57,830 bases of DNA from Desulfotomaculaceae bacterium (GCA_028709235.1 JAQVXL010000004.1:1-57830); one strand, 5' to 3'; numbered from the stretch's first letter, positions 48,401 to 57,462 are shown. Notes: generated from the sequence alone by a model not told the origin. Numbers and translations are program-made.

Positions 48401-49202
48401 GGGCTGCTCCCCGGGCATTATTCCAGTGATAGTCGTGGATCTCGGTAACCAGGTGGGGACTGTCGATGTTGAAGGTGGTAGGTACCGTCGGTCCATTATA
48501 AACAGCCATAATATTAGTCGTATCTGCCACGCGTACCGGCTCCTCCAATGGTTCTGCAGCGGCAGGCGCAGAAGCTCCCGGGGCAGGATCGGCGGCTGGT
48601 TTTTCTTCTGCTGCCGAAGTCCCTGCTTCGATATCCGGAGCTGCCTGGCTTAAGAGCCCTGCTCTTTCCATTCCATCGATAGTCTGCTGGGCAATATTCT
48701 TGGCAGAAGCCATATCAGCATCCTTACTTTGGCCGGTTTTATACATTTCCACCGTGATAAAATAATCCGGCAGTATGACCCCAACGCCTACTCCGTAATC
48801 GGTATTGTATTCTCTTACTTTACAGCCCTTCAACTGGGTGGTTTGCATATAACTGACCTGGGATACGCTATCCACATAGTCGATCATAATTTGGATTTCA
48901 TCCGGCCGGGCCGGTCCCAGAACACTGAGCTGACACCCGCCGCTTCCAAGGTCACCCATGCCGGAATAAATGTCAAAACCATGGCCGGTAGCTTCTTCCT
49001 GTCCAAAATTGAATTCCGGTGAGCCCAGATTGGCATTGGTTACTTGGGTAACAACATCACCGACACTTGCTGCCAGTGCTTTCCCAGCGAACGCATTGAC
49101 CATCAATAATGTAAAAACCAGGCACAGGGCCAGAACCGACAGAAAATGTTTATGTATTCTTTTCTTGTTGCACGCAATTGATAATTTCGACAAATCTCTC
49201 AC
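42495..49202 (-). CDS. Giant (2235 aa) secreted multidomain protein with 87 pentapeptide repeats
   Basis: Signal peptide HFLSVLALCLVFTLLMVNAFAGKALA; beta-sandwich-like region; Gly/Pro linker; [F/Y][D/N]xxG repeats; hydrophobic Gly-rich segment; low-complexity linker; soluble C-terminal domain. Confidence 0.85.
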   Translation of the reverse strand: MRDLSKLSIACNKKRIHKHFLSVLALCLVFTLLMVNAFAGKALAASVGDVVTQVTNANLGSPEFNFGQEEATGHGFDIYSGMGDLGSGGCQLSVLGPARPDEIQIMIDYVDSVSQVSYMQTTQLKGCKVREYNTDYGVGVGVILPDYFITVEMYKTGQSKDADMASAKNIAQQTIDGMERAGLLSQAAPDIEAGTSAAEEKPAADPAPGASAPAAAEPLEEPVRVADTTNIMAVYNGPTVPTTFNIDSPHLVTEIHDYHWNNARGAAPGTIGLQDQNGKMYGPWQAVGTPGQGGVPNANWFVYPKIVIPAGTYTIIDSDPSTWSQNRDSGGKGMSYVKATPHFEITDAAPADTGTAPGSYPAGHSQSPAGVGSVGSIPGPSNITEAVTGVVVPGLIAIALGALGSLGGGGFIPPVGGTPMPPTGGGPLSGAGGVPGTGGGAPGMAQATSQLGRRGREEILVDTMDMSQGSAIQGTPVDQDIYVETEREAGLFVQPEPLINDPGPEIFIDTIDMNQQAIDIREAGGEQGIHIDTTDMFEGNQATGASGDQGIFIETEAEAGLFVQPEPLISDPEPEIFIDTLDMQEQASDIRGAGGESGIHIDTADMGDLEMEPQAFSAREGEAGGVHFAAAEDSQGVPSAGQTEHLYMDTEDAEVLLDSSSLEENAGTEAAGTEKAFDQNGFDAEGYDREGFNQAGYDRDGFDKDGFNKDGFNAQGYDREGFDANGFDAEGFDAEGFDKAGFDAEGFDKAGFDKEGFNKAGFNAEGYDKNGFDQLGFDKEGYNREGFDKAGYDREGFGRNGYDAEGFNREGFDKDGFNKEGFNKAGFDKEGFDRQGFDKQGLDREGFDKAGFDVEGYDRQGFNQEGFDKEGFDREGFDAEGFNKEGFNQAGFDAEGFDRQGFDKQGLDREGFDKAGFDAEGYDRQGFNQEGFDKEGFDRQGFNKQGLDREGFNKNGFDTEGFDREGYDINGYDRKGFNRSGFDAKGYDKQGYDKEGFNKDGWDREGYDRNGFDNRGWDREGYDKNGYDAEGYDRDGYNREGQSKEGYDADGYDQKGFNENGYDRDGYDREGFDFEGYNRSGRDPWGYDRQGFGKDGYHWSGYNADGYNREGMHWTDNPYEGDSPFNVDVARNPFDGGIVIVDGVSGGSDLSEGWKPTKPPLGEPYHQTVEKYGAKPWTDEIPAPEPETPSIPSTEGTGVIGPEDPMNTLKNHEVGEGRDVVPEDQPPNIPIPEEDVPQGEWPGSESEERFPGDQIPETQLNTFDYTDPDTGVTSTYEYEPGYLGPRHGDRQILTGEGDGQTYEIEFNAVTGKWVNTESGNEFDPSRFESWQRDVAEDKRRAAIDLERMARREDANSKAIDKNLEDWRKLEQMQKAADKYEIGTPGGPGDVDKAIQSLKDDMLAGKELDREKMDKIRRVIDHRILGQTTADTGERWNEDWFKNLGWALEANAATAREVVTGEKADGSTSWLGMGARLMIMGATGGLAGGASLTYVTLDGAMNVAEAMYRIKDEIDKGGSDVGAVSKAVGLFVLGEGMGWLAGEVGGGIMGEMFERFPAFSNKAADFIENAFLKASAKNQMWSRALGMVTQESAEASLDQINKRLVDIGSDQAAREIINTARTDYGLRSVADSFDDVTRGAGRTATGTTGDMSGRVARTTTEGWTDVGDGGGRAAAGTRGGRAAATSSDDLAGRTGKAASSSSGDVPGGAGRSAAQTDADGVPGTQRSGEDFSDASARTSASGGDGPNEPPGGPPRVGNDMPDEPPGGPHRGGDGPGETPGERTAGGGDGPNEPPGGPLRGGDDLPGEPDNLPLNRGGRTPDEVLADPEALSMAERNVQQNIENFDQLPPARQQELIRDQAIYEEYRIQAEERVWNLADRVQRGEPLTVEDIMEMKSDPASMRTLKNLEEMDGLGAQLTPQEAQGIQREFNSVMDEYIHQPSYRSVEDHLHNRYPNVDPEGIRVRTVRTPGTEPTDFNINTDNDVIAERLVNGPRGPEWVEIPKAEWEDTYYRALAENSGFSAEEASRRFPDTDWANMDEAAQYRQWARHHEEAAMDQFDLSAGRDFSDQRTWRIPDGDLPGRPMIELTEDEIARGVDYVIIDGRPMRSSTGYELTQRGQGTMLDPEQLSMMEQHKFDDYWNAGDTPAQVMRNQTEAMEQLRKTASVAETVESSYRDMGYRVEAMPDNMRQAIAVIRNNDLSPAARAARLEQLGYTSPDDFLNKVSSRIGAIRTAHR
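45870..47174 (-). repeat. 87 tandem 15-bp / 5-aa units, consensus [FY]-[DN]-[KRAQ]-[EDQAN]-G
   Basis: Counted unit by unit in the translated protein (FDQNG...YNREG); 1305 bp = 87 x 15. Confidence 0.95.
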
Positions 49203-49209
49203 CTCTTTC

Positions 49210-49743
49210 CTAAGGAAGGATGCCGGTCAGCATCATCCAGGCCGTCGAAAGCACCATGGCCACCAGGGTTGGGATCATTACGTTTTTCATTCCCTGGGCG
49301 CCTCTTTTCATGGCTTCGGTCCCTGCCGTAGCTGCTCCCGTGGTGATGGCTGACGAAGCAAAGGGCATCACCGCGTTCCATCCCAGTACTGCCAGGGCCA
49401 GTATCGCCAAAACTGTAAAGGGGATCATAAAAAGCATGCCCGTCCCTACAGCTTCCCGGGCAAATCCTCCGTTTGCCTGCCGTAAAGCTGCATTGCCGCT
49501 ATTAAAGGCTATGATCAGCAGATTCACTGCCAGTAAGCCTACGGCGATGGCCACAATAAGCGAATATATCAAGGTAGTTAATTTGAATTCCGGTCGGCTG
49601 AAGGGCATCAATATCCCGAATATTATAAAGCATAGATAAGCCGGCCATAATTCGACCCCTTCCGGTCTGGCTCCTCCTGCATATCCCAGTCTGGTATCCA
49701 CGTTTTCATCCCCTATCTCTTCATTGATCTCTCTGCGATCCAT
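49210..49743 (-). CDS. Small polytopic membrane protein
   Basis: Internal Met MDRREINEEIGDENVDTRLGYAGG; TGATG overlap with the upstream gene stop suggests the true start at 49743 rather than 50001. Confidence 0.6.
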   Translation of the reverse strand: MDRREINEEIGDENVDTRLGYAGGARPEGVELWPAYLCFIIFGILMPFSRPEFKLTTLIYSLIVAIAVGLLAVNLLIIAFNSGNAALRQANGGFAREAVGTGMLFMIPFTVLAILALAVLGWNAVMPFASSAITTGAATAGTEAMKRGAQGMKNVMIPTLVAMVLSTAWMMLTGILP

Positions 49744-50312
49744 CAACCGCCGAATTTCCCCAGCAATGCCCAACCGATCAGAAGGATCGCTCCACAGAGG
49801 GTGGTCATGGCAATGCTGAAAGCGACCCGTTCCCCTGACATTTGTTTTATGGTGTACATGGTGGGCCTCAGTGCCCATAGAACTCCGGTAACGCCAAAGG
49901 CGACCGCAGTCTTCCAGCCAAAAGCCAGGGAAAAGATCAAGCCGCTTAAGGCATAGACAAAAGTTGCCGAATACCCCAGGGAAAAGGTGGATATGGCCCA
50001 CTCCATGGTGAAACCATGCTGCTGCGCCTGGGATAAAGCCCAGACCATCACGGCCAGCAAAGCAATCCCGACTGTTCCGTATAAGAGTCCCAGCATGGTT
50101 ATCAGGATCACCGTACCTGTTTCTATCTGCCCGTTCCTCAGCAGGTCAAGGCCGGTCTGCAGAAAAAAGAGCGTGAAGGACAACCCGGAAACCATCAGGG
50201 AATAAGGCCAGGGAATCTTGATCATCTGGTTTTTAACCACTTCCCCCGGATTAATGATCATGTTGAGCACTGTTTTCCAGCGGGGTATTGCTGATGCTGA
50301 AACGGTATTCAT
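49743..50312 (-). CDS. Yip1-like polytopic membrane protein
   Basis: Five or so hydrophobic segments, MIINPGEVVKNQMIKIPWPYSLMVSGLSF... FSLGYSATFVYALSGLIFSLAFGWK. Confidence 0.55.
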   Translation of the reverse strand: MNTVSASAIPRWKTVLNMIINPGEVVKNQMIKIPWPYSLMVSGLSFTLFFLQTGLDLLRNGQIETGTVILITMLGLLYGTVGIALLAVMVWALSQAQQHGFTMEWAISTFSLGYSATFVYALSGLIFSLAFGWKTAVAFGVTGVLWALRPTMYTIKQMSGERVAFSIAMTTLCGAILLIGWALLGKFGG

Positions 50313-50388
50313 AAATTTTTCTCCCTCCTGTCAGGTTTGCTCAATCCAGCACCGACAGTCCTTGCCTCATGCCGATAGCTGCTATGTG

Positions 50389-50724
50389 TCATGTTTGAAT
50401 GTCTCCATGCTGAAAAATAAATTTGTTGCTAAATTCCCGGGCAAGATTCCTGATTATTTCCTCCAAATCAGCAGAAGATGAAATGCTGCCGAAGTAGGTA
50501 CGGCTGTGGGTAGTGATCTCTAATTCAACAGAGGTCATGCTCCGGCTGATGATGCTGACCGACTTGAGTTCTTCCCACTCTATTACCTGACGTTCCATTT
50601 CCGAATTGCCCAAGGGGGTCAAAATGATTTGCCCCGATCCGGTGGTCAGACAATAGGCTTGAGTTTTAAAGAAACCAGCTTTCATCTTGATTTCAAAGTT
50701 CAATCCGATCACCACTACCTTCAA
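50389..50724 (-). CDS. Small protein with possible PH-like fold
   Basis: KTQAYCLTTGSGQIILTPLGNSEMERQVIEWEELKSVSIISRSMTSVELEITTHSRTYFGSIS; first gene of the minus-strand cluster. Confidence 0.45.
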   Translation of the reverse strand: MKVVVIGLNFEIKMKAGFFKTQAYCLTTGSGQIILTPLGNSEMERQVIEWEELKSVSIISRSMTSVELEITTHSRTYFGSISSSADLEEIIRNLAREFSNKFIFQHGDIQT

Positions 50725-50790
50725 TTTACTGCAACCACTTTTGCTTTCTATTCTAGCAACTAATAAACGAAAAAGTATCCTGCTTCTTTA

Positions 50791-50829
50791 TTTGGCAATG
50801 CCAAATTTTTGGCACGATTTGTGTCAAAA
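50791..50829. promoter_or_regulatory. Double inverted repeat (candidate operator) between divergent genes
   Basis: TTTGGCAATGCCAAA followed by TTTTGGCACGATTTGTGTCAAAA. Confidence 0.5.
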
Positions 50830-50884
50830 GGATAGAAAGTGTGTTGCCTGTATTATATAATTTGTTTTATAAGGAGGAAGGAAT

Positions 50885-52414
50885 GTGCTTTTTGCCGAAA
50901 AACTGAATTTACTCATGAACATCACCAGAACTTCCAATAGCCTGCTGGCTCGCAATATTGCCCTGGATGCTTCCTTTATAAGCCGTCTGCGCCGGGGAGT
51001 CCGTACCCCAGTGGAGAGTGCCGGGTACATCCCGGCCATGGCCAGGTATTTTGCCCGTATCTGTAACTCTGATTATCAAAAAGCTGCCCTGTTTGAGGTC
51101 ATAAAAAACAGTTCTTCGATCAAACCACATGAATCGGAGAACATGGAAACCCTCCTTCTAAATTGGCTGCTGGAAAAAACGCCTGATCATCCAGGTTCAA
51201 TCGACGATTTCCTCAAAGAGGTGGCACGTTTTCAATTTAAAAGACCTGCCCCTGCTGCAGAGGAGGCGGCAGCCCTCAGCGATCCCAGGCCTCTTAAGGA
51301 TGTAGAAATATTTTACGGCGTGGAAGGAAAGCGTACTGCCGTTTTGCATTTCCTTTCGCTGGTATTGCAGAATAAAACCTCGCAAACTCTGTTACTGTAC
51401 AGTAACGAGGATCTTAGATGGCTGTCGGAGGATCATGATTACTTTGCCCGCTGGACTACACTGATGTTTCAGATATTGAAAAACGGCAACCGAGTCAAAA
51501 TGATCCACACCATTAACCGCGATTTTGATGAAATGTTGACGGGTATTAAAGGCTGGGTGCCGATTTACATGACCGGTTCTATAGAACCATATTATTGCCC
51601 GAGAACCCGTGACGGCATTTTCCGACGCACATTATTTATTGCACCTCAAACGGCCGCTGTTACTTCTTCCTCGGTACGGGACGGGATTGAGAACACCGCC
51701 AATTTGCTTTTCACTCGCCAGGAAGCAATTCTGGCACTGCAGACCGAATATAATGATTTCCTGGCTCTCTGCCGCCCCCTGATGCATATATTTAATCCCT
51801 TCAACCAGAGAGATTATCTGGAAATCTTAGCAGAATTCGAAGCTGAAAAAAGTGATACTATTTTAAAAACCAATACCCTCAGCAATATCACTATGCCGAC
51901 GCAGCTTACCTTGCGCCTGATAGAACACCTGCCAAATTCAACGGCTGAATCGCTGCTTGCCTATCTGCAAGAAAAAACCAGCCGCTTATTCGCTTTGCTG
52001 GAAAATCACTGCTTTACAGAAATACTTATATTGCCGGAGCTTGAAACCATCCTGCAGGGAAGGGTGGTCATGGAGTTTTCTGATATACCCGGTGGAATTC
52101 CGGCCTATTACACACCCCAGGAATTTAAAGAGCATCTGGAGAATGTGATCAGAATGCTTAAAACCCATAAGAATTATCACGTCCATTTAATCAATGACAA
52201 ACAGCCGGACGGCAGCATGGTTTATGTCAAAGAAGGCGTAGGCGTCCTGGTGGGCAAAACCACTCCACCCTCGGTTTTCTTTGCCATCAATGAAAGCAAT
52301 ATGACGGCTGCCTTCTGGGATTACATAAATATCAATCTACTGGCTAATACAGAGGATAAATCTAACCGTCAGCCAACCATCTCCCGTCTGGAAACCGTCG
52401 CCGCTCAACTGTAA
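50885..52414 (+). CDS. Divergent regulator with N-terminal HTH and large uncharacterised C-terminal domain
   Basis: FAEKLNLLMNITRTSNSLLARNIALDASFISRLRRGVRTPVESAGYIPAMARYF; ~430-aa C-terminal region. Confidence 0.65.
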   Translation: MLFAEKLNLLMNITRTSNSLLARNIALDASFISRLRRGVRTPVESAGYIPAMARYFARICNSDYQKAALFEVIKNSSSIKPHESENMETLLLNWLLEKTPDHPGSIDDFLKEVARFQFKRPAPAAEEAAALSDPRPLKDVEIFYGVEGKRTAVLHFLSLVLQNKTSQTLLLYSNEDLRWLSEDHDYFARWTTLMFQILKNGNRVKMIHTINRDFDEMLTGIKGWVPIYMTGSIEPYYCPRTRDGIFRRTLFIAPQTAAVTSSSVRDGIENTANLLFTRQEAILALQTEYNDFLALCRPLMHIFNPFNQRDYLEILAEFEAEKSDTILKTNTLSNITMPTQLTLRLIEHLPNSTAESLLAYLQEKTSRLFALLENHCFTEILILPELETILQGRVVMEFSDIPGGIPAYYTPQEFKEHLENVIRMLKTHKNYHVHLINDKQPDGSMVYVKEGVGVLVGKTTPPSVFFAINESNMTAAFWDYININLLANTEDKSNRQPTISRLETVAAQL

Positions 52415-52687
52415 TACCTAAGAACGAACGAAGCACGGGGCTCCTTAGTTGTTATAATGCCCCCCATTGTCAAGACACGAAAGTGGAATACTAAGTTAAT
52501 CTCATCCTTATGGAAGTTGTAGGGCTTGTTGTTTATTTTGAGAGTGACGTTGATGCCTAAGCGCTATAATAGCTTCCATCATAATAATTGTCTGTGTTTT
52601 GAATACCGTGGCTACGCACCTATGCGACCCTCTTGATTGCATAATTATACTAAATACACGATAGTTTTAACGTCCTCAAAAACTAAT

Positions 52688-52741
52688 TATAAAAAACCAG
52701 CCACTCTAAGCAATTAAGCTTGAATTTGGCTGGTTTTTTTG
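52688..52741. terminator. Intrinsic terminator hairpin
   Basis: AAAAAACCAGCCA...TGGCTGGTTTTTTTG; can serve the + strand and possibly the - strand. Confidence 0.65.
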
Positions 52742-52823
52742 CCCCGCTTGAAGCTGTTCATTTAAGTTTTTCTTTCAATCCCTAAGTAAACGCTTCTAAC
52801 AGCGCTTCTTTTCATCATATTTC

Positions 52824-53931
52824 TTACATCTGCCCCCGGGCCTTTTCTTTCAAGTAGGACGCGATAAAAGGGTCGATATCTCCATCCATAACAGCGTTTA
52901 TATTGCCCGTCTCCCACCCGGTGCGGTGGTCCTTGACCATGCTGTAGGGATGAAATACATAGGAGCGGATCTGGCTGCCCCAAGCTATTTCCTGCTGGTC
53001 GCTGCGCAGCGCCAACAGTTCAGCTTCTTTTTTACGGATTTCTAGATCAATTAGCCTGGCCTTCAGCATTTTCATAGCCGCCAGACGGTTTGACATCTGT
53101 GAGCGTTCATTCTGGCAGGATACCACGATCCCGGTAGGGAGGTGGGTCATCCTGACTGCCGAATCTGTTTTATTGACGTGCTGCCCGCCGGCGCCGCCGG
53201 AGCGGAAGGTGTCAATTTTCAGATCCTCCGGGTCGATCTGCACGTCTACGCCTTCTTCCACCTCCGGCAGGACGTCCACCGAGGCGAAAGAAGTGTGCCG
53301 CCGGCCGGCGGTGTCAAAAGGTGAAATGCGCACCAAGCGGTGCACTCCCTTTTCTGCCAGAAGGTACCCGTACGCGTTGGCGCCGATAACTTCGATGGTG
53401 GCGCTTTTGATGCCAGCTTCATCACCGGGCAGCATGTCTAAAATCTCAATCTTAAAGCGGCGCCTCTCTGCCCAGCGCCCGTACATCCGCAGAAGCATTT
53501 CCACCCAGTCCTGGGCTTCGGTGCCGCCAGCGCCGGCATGAAGGGCAATGATAGCGTTGCCCCGGTCGTAAGGGCCGTTCAGCAGGACCGCCAATTCCAT
53601 TTCTTCCACCAACCTGGAGACAGAATCCAGGCTTGCTCCGGCTTCTCCAGCCAGTGACTGGTCTTCTTCCTCCTGGCCCAGTTCCACTAAGACCTCAAGT
53701 TCCTCATACCTCTTTACAAGATCCTGGAAAGCAGAAACCTTGTCACGCAGGTTCGCCACCCGCTGTACAATTTTCTGCGCTATCACCTGGTTATCCCAAA
53801 AACTGCAGTGGAGCATTTGGGCATCCAGCCTGCTGATTTCTTCCTCCTTACCGGCTATGTCAAAGAGAAACCCTCAAATCTTCAATCCTTTTGCCAAGGG
53901 GCTCGAGTTCCCTTTTTAACTCAGTGAACAT
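52824..53931 (-). CDS. prfB: Peptide chain release factor 2 with programmed +1 frameshift
   Basis: Short ORF MFTELKRELEPLGKRIEDLRVSL ends at TGA (53860-53862) in AGGGTTTCTCTTTGAC, then +1 frame DIAGKEEEISRLDAQ...; GGQ motif SGGAGGQHVNKTDSAVR. Confidence 0.95.
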
Positions 53932-54045
53932 TCTTTCAACCATTCCTTTAAAATATATTTATCATCACAAGATTAATGAGATTAGACAAATTTATTTTAA
54001 TCTTGTTAATCTTATCAATCCTGTTAATCCTGTGAAACTTGTCAC

Positions 54046-56703
54046 TTACGCCGTTTCCGCCCGGCCGCAGCATTTCTTGTATTTTTTACCGCTGTTGCAC
54101 GGGCAGGGATCATTGCGCCCTACTTTATTTTCCTTGCGCACGGGCTTTTTGGCGCTTTCATCAGCGTAGCGGTTTTCCACCACCCGGCGCTGCTGCTGCT
54201 GGGGCTGGACTACTTCTACCCGGAAAATGTAGCGCACCACATCGTCCTGGATGGCGTTGACCATGTTTTGAAACATCTCGTACCCCTCAAACTTGTATTC
54301 AACCAAGGGGTCCTTCTGCCCGTAAGCACGCAGACCGATGCCCTCCCGCAGCTGATCCATAGCGTCCAGGTGGTCCATCCACTTTTCGTCTACTATGCGC
54401 AGCATGACTGCCCGTTCCACCTGTCTCATGGTCTCGGGCCCCAGTTCCTGCTCCCTGGCCTCATATGCCGCGCGGGCTTTTTCGACGAGAACCTCCGTCA
54501 GTTCACCACGGCCCATATCTTCAAGGTCCCCAGGAGTCAGCTTGTGGCCTGGTAAAAACAACTGTTCTGCCTGCTCCAGGAGACTGTGAAAATCCCACTC
54601 CTCAGGATGGACGCCCTCCGGTGCATAAGTGGCGATCACTCGTTCCACTGAGGCGTTGATCATCTCCAAGACGTCGTTTTTCAGGCTTTCGCCGGTCAAC
54701 ACCTGGCGCCGCTGCCTGTAGATCAATTCCCGCTGCTGGTTCATCACGTCATCGTACTGCAACACATGCTTGCGGATATCAAAGTTACGGTTCTCCACCC
54801 GTTTCTGGGCGGTCTCAATGGACTTGGAAATCATTTGGTGCTCGATAGGCATGTCTTCTTCTATTCCCAGCCGCTCCATAATCCCTGCAATATTATCTGA
54901 CCCGAACAAGCGCATCAGGTCGTCTTCCAGAGAGCTGTAAAACTGGCTGGAGCCGGGGTCGCCCTGACGTCCGCAACGGCCGCGCAGCTGGTTATCGATA
55001 CGGCGGCTCTCGTGGCGCTCCGTACCAATGATGTGCAGCCCGCCCAGCTCAACCACCCTGGCATGTTCTTCTTCTGTCTGCCGGCGGTATTTTTGCAGCA
55101 GGGGCTGCAGCGCCAGGCTTTCGTCCTCAGCGGTGGACCCGTTATTATTGCCGGCCGCCTCATGCTGCTGGGACTCCCGCCTCATCTCCAGGCGGGCGAG
55201 AAACTCCGGATTGCCTCCCAGGAGAATGTCTGTGCCGCGCCCAGCCATGTTGGTAGCAATGGTCACCGCGCCGTAACGCCCGGCCTGGGCCACTATTTCC
55301 GCTTCTTTGTCATGGTACTTGGCGTTGAGCACCTGGTGGGGCACGCCTTTTTTCTTGAGCAAGCTGCTCAGCAATTCTGATTTTTCAATGGAGATAGTGC
55401 CTACCAGTACCGGCTGCCCCTTGGCGTGCCTGGCCGCAATCTCATTCACTGCTGCCCGGAACTTGGCCTGTTCGGTCTTGTAAATTACATCCGGCGTGTC
55501 AATACGGATCAGGGGCTTATTAGTGGGTATAGACACCACATCCAGGTTATAGATCTTTTTAAATTCCTGTTCCTCTGTTTCGGCCGTGCCGGTCATGCCG
55601 GCCAGCTTGTCGTACATTCTAAAATAATTCTGGAATGTGATGGCGGCGAGAGTCTGAGACTCCCTCTCGATTTTGACGTTTTCCTTGGCCTCGATGGCCT
55701 GGTGCAGTCCTTCGCTATACCGCCTGCCAAACATCAGCCGGCCGGTAAACTCATCCACGATAATCACCTGGCCGTCTTTCACCACATAGTCGCGATCCCT
55801 TTTCATCAGGGCATTAGCCTTAAGGGCCTGGTTCAGGTGGTGAGTGAGCTCAATGTTCTTGTCGTCGTAAAGATTAGACACACCGATTGCTTTCTCCACC
55901 TTGGCCACACCTGCTTCGCTGATGGCAACAGTATGTGCTTTTTCGTCAACAGTATAGTCGGTTTCCGGGACCAGGCGGGGCACAATCCTGGCAAATTTAT
56001 TGTATAGTTCGTTTGACTTATCAGCCTGACCGGAGATAATCAGCGGCGTTCTGGCCTCGTCGATGAGGATACTGTCTACCTCGTCAACTATTGCATAATT
56101 CAGTTCGCGCTGCACCAGCTGGCTGGGGTGGTGGGCCATATTGTCTCGCAGGTAGTCAAAACCAAACTCGTTGTTGGTGCCATATGTCACGTCAGAATCG
56201 TAAGCCTGCTTTTTCTCATCCCAGTCCAGGCCGTGCACAATCAACCCGACACTTAAACCAAGGTAGCTGTAAATCTGGCCCATCCACTCGCTGTCCCGGC
56301 GCGCCAGGTAGTCGTTGACCGTGATCACATGGACTCCTCTGCCCGTAAGGGCGTTCAGGTAAACCGGCAGTGTGGCTACCAGCGTCTTGCCTTCACCTGT
56401 TTTCATCTCAGCAATGCGGCCCTGGTGCAGGATCATCCCGCCCATCAACTGGACGTCAAAATGCCTCATGCCCAGAATACGACGGGATGCTTCCCGCACC
56501 ACCGCGAAGGCTTCCGGCAAGATATCGTCAAGTTTCCCGCCTCTGTCCAGCCGTTCTTTAAAAACAGCAGTCATGCCCCTTAGTTCTTCCTCATCGAGCG
56601 CTTTTATCTTTGGTTCCAAATTATTGATCTCGCCTACTGTGCGCTGCAGTTTTTTTACTTCGCGGGCATTGTCGTCAAGCCAGTTTTTAATGAACCCTAG
56701 CAT
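54046..56703 (-). CDS. secA: Preprotein translocase ATPase SecA
   Basis: [41 protein letters not shown]-terminal [24 protein letters not shown]. Confidence 0.99.
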   Translation of the reverse strand: MLGFIKNWLDDNAREVKKLQRTVGEINNLEPKIKALDEEELRGMTAVFKERLDRGGKLDDILPEAFAVVREASRRILGMRHFDVQLMGGMILHQGRIAEMKTGEGKTLVATLPVYLNALTGRGVHVITVNDYLARRDSEWMGQIYSYLGLSVGLIVHGLDWDEKKQAYDSDVTYGTNNEFGFDYLRDNMAHHPSQLVQRELNYAIVDEVDSILIDEARTPLIISGQADKSNELYNKFARIVPRLVPETDYTVDEKAHTVAISEAGVAKVEKAIGVSNLYDDKNIELTHHLNQALKANALMKRDRDYVVKDGQVIIVDEFTGRLMFGRRYSEGLHQAIEAKENVKIERESQTLAAITFQNYFRMYDKLAGMTGTAETEEQEFKKIYNLDVVSIPTNKPLIRIDTPDVIYKTEQAKFRAAVNEIAARHAKGQPVLVGTISIEKSELLSSLLKKKGVPHQVLNAKYHDKEAEIVAQAGRYGAVTIATNMAGRGTDILLGGNPEFLARLEMRRESQQHEAAGNNNGSTAEDESLALQPLLQKYRRQTEEEHARVVELGGLHIIGTERHESRRIDNQLRGRCGRQGDPGSSQFYSSLEDDLMRLFGSDNIAGIMERLGIEEDMPIEHQMISKSIETAQKRVENRNFDIRKHVLQYDDVMNQQRELIYRQRRQVLTGESLKNDVLEMINASVERVIATYAPEGVHPEEWDFHSLLEQAEQLFLPGHKLTPGDLEDMGRGELTEVLVEKARAAYEAREQELGPETMRQVERAVMLRIVDEKWMDHLDAMDQLREGIGLRAYGQKDPLVEYKFEGYEMFQNMVNAIQDDVVRYIFRVEVVQPQQQQRRVVENRYADESAKKPVRKENKVGRNDPCPCNSGKKYKKCCGRAETA

Positions 56704-56809
56704 TTCATAACACCTCTAATATTATACATCTAAACATACATGACCATTTTATATTATACTTGACATTCTATAAAACAGTCAATTATGGCACTATTTACCA
56801 GGCCAACAA

Positions 56810-56846
56810 AAACAGGCGCCGGCTCAAAGCGGCGCCTGTTTTTGTT
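56810..56846. terminator. Intrinsic terminator downstream of hpf
   Basis: AACAGGCGCCGGCTCAAAGCGGCGCCTGTTTTTGTT. Confidence 0.75.
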
Positions 56847-56852
56847 GGTATT

Positions 56853-57377
56853 CTAATATTCAGGCTCGATCAAGCCATAATTGCCGTCCTTGCGCTTGTA
56901 AACGACATTAACCTGTTCGGTTTCGGCATTGGAGAATACAAAGAAATTATGTCCCAGCAGGTTCATCTGCAGGACAGCTTCATCGACCGGCATCGGTTTA
57001 ATAGTAAAACGTTTTGTCCGCACCAGACGCGGCCCATCTTCTTCAGCATTTACCGCAGCAGGCGCCCTCAGGTTGTCGACGAACCTGGCCCCCCTCTTCT
57101 GCAGCTTGCCTTTATATTTCTCAATTTGTTTTTCCAACTTATCCACCACCAGGTCGGTGGAAGCGTACATATCACCGGTGCTTTCCTCTCCCCTTAAGAT
57201 CATCCCGTTGATGGGAATGGTCACTTCAATCCGGTGAAATCCCCTTGCCACAGATAGGCTAACCTGGGCTTCACCCAAGTTGTCAATGTATTTTTCGAGT
57301 TTCCTCAAACGCTTGTTTATATACTCCTTCAAGGCATCAGTTACTTCGATATTTCTGCCGCGAATCTGTGCTGCCAT
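56853..57377 (-). CDS. hpf: Long-form ribosome hibernation promoting factor
   Basis: RGRNIEVTDALKEYINKRLRKLEKYID... C-terminal VRTKRFTIKPMPVDEAVLQMNLLGHNFFVFSNAETEQVNVVYKRKDGNYGLIEP. Confidence 0.96.
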   Translation of the reverse strand: MAAQIRGRNIEVTDALKEYINKRLRKLEKYIDNLGEAQVSLSVARGFHRIEVTIPINGMILRGEESTGDMYASTDLVVDKLEKQIEKYKGKLQKRGARFVDNLRAPAAVNAEEDGPRLVRTKRFTIKPMPVDEAVLQMNLLGHNFFVFSNAETEQVNVVYKRKDGNYGLIEPEY

Positions 57378-57462
57378 ATGAACACTCCTCCCGTAATATT
57401 TTATACTATGTCTATTATTCCCCTTTTAGGAAATAAAATCTTTCTCAAACCGTATTAGATTT

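Noticed and set aside
49743-50001. Extended N-terminus of the 49210-50001 ORF
   Set aside because: The first ~86 residues overlap the Yip1-like gene in another frame; TGATG overlap indicates start at 49743.
50807-50829. Sigma-54 promoter (TGGCAC...) upstream of the divergent regulator
   Set aside because: TGGCAC is present but the -12 GC element at the right spacing is GT; better explained as part of an inverted repeat.
52415-52690. Possible IS remnant downstream of the HTH regulator
   Set aside because: Looks non-coding and decayed, but no terminal repeats or transposase motif could be identified by eye.
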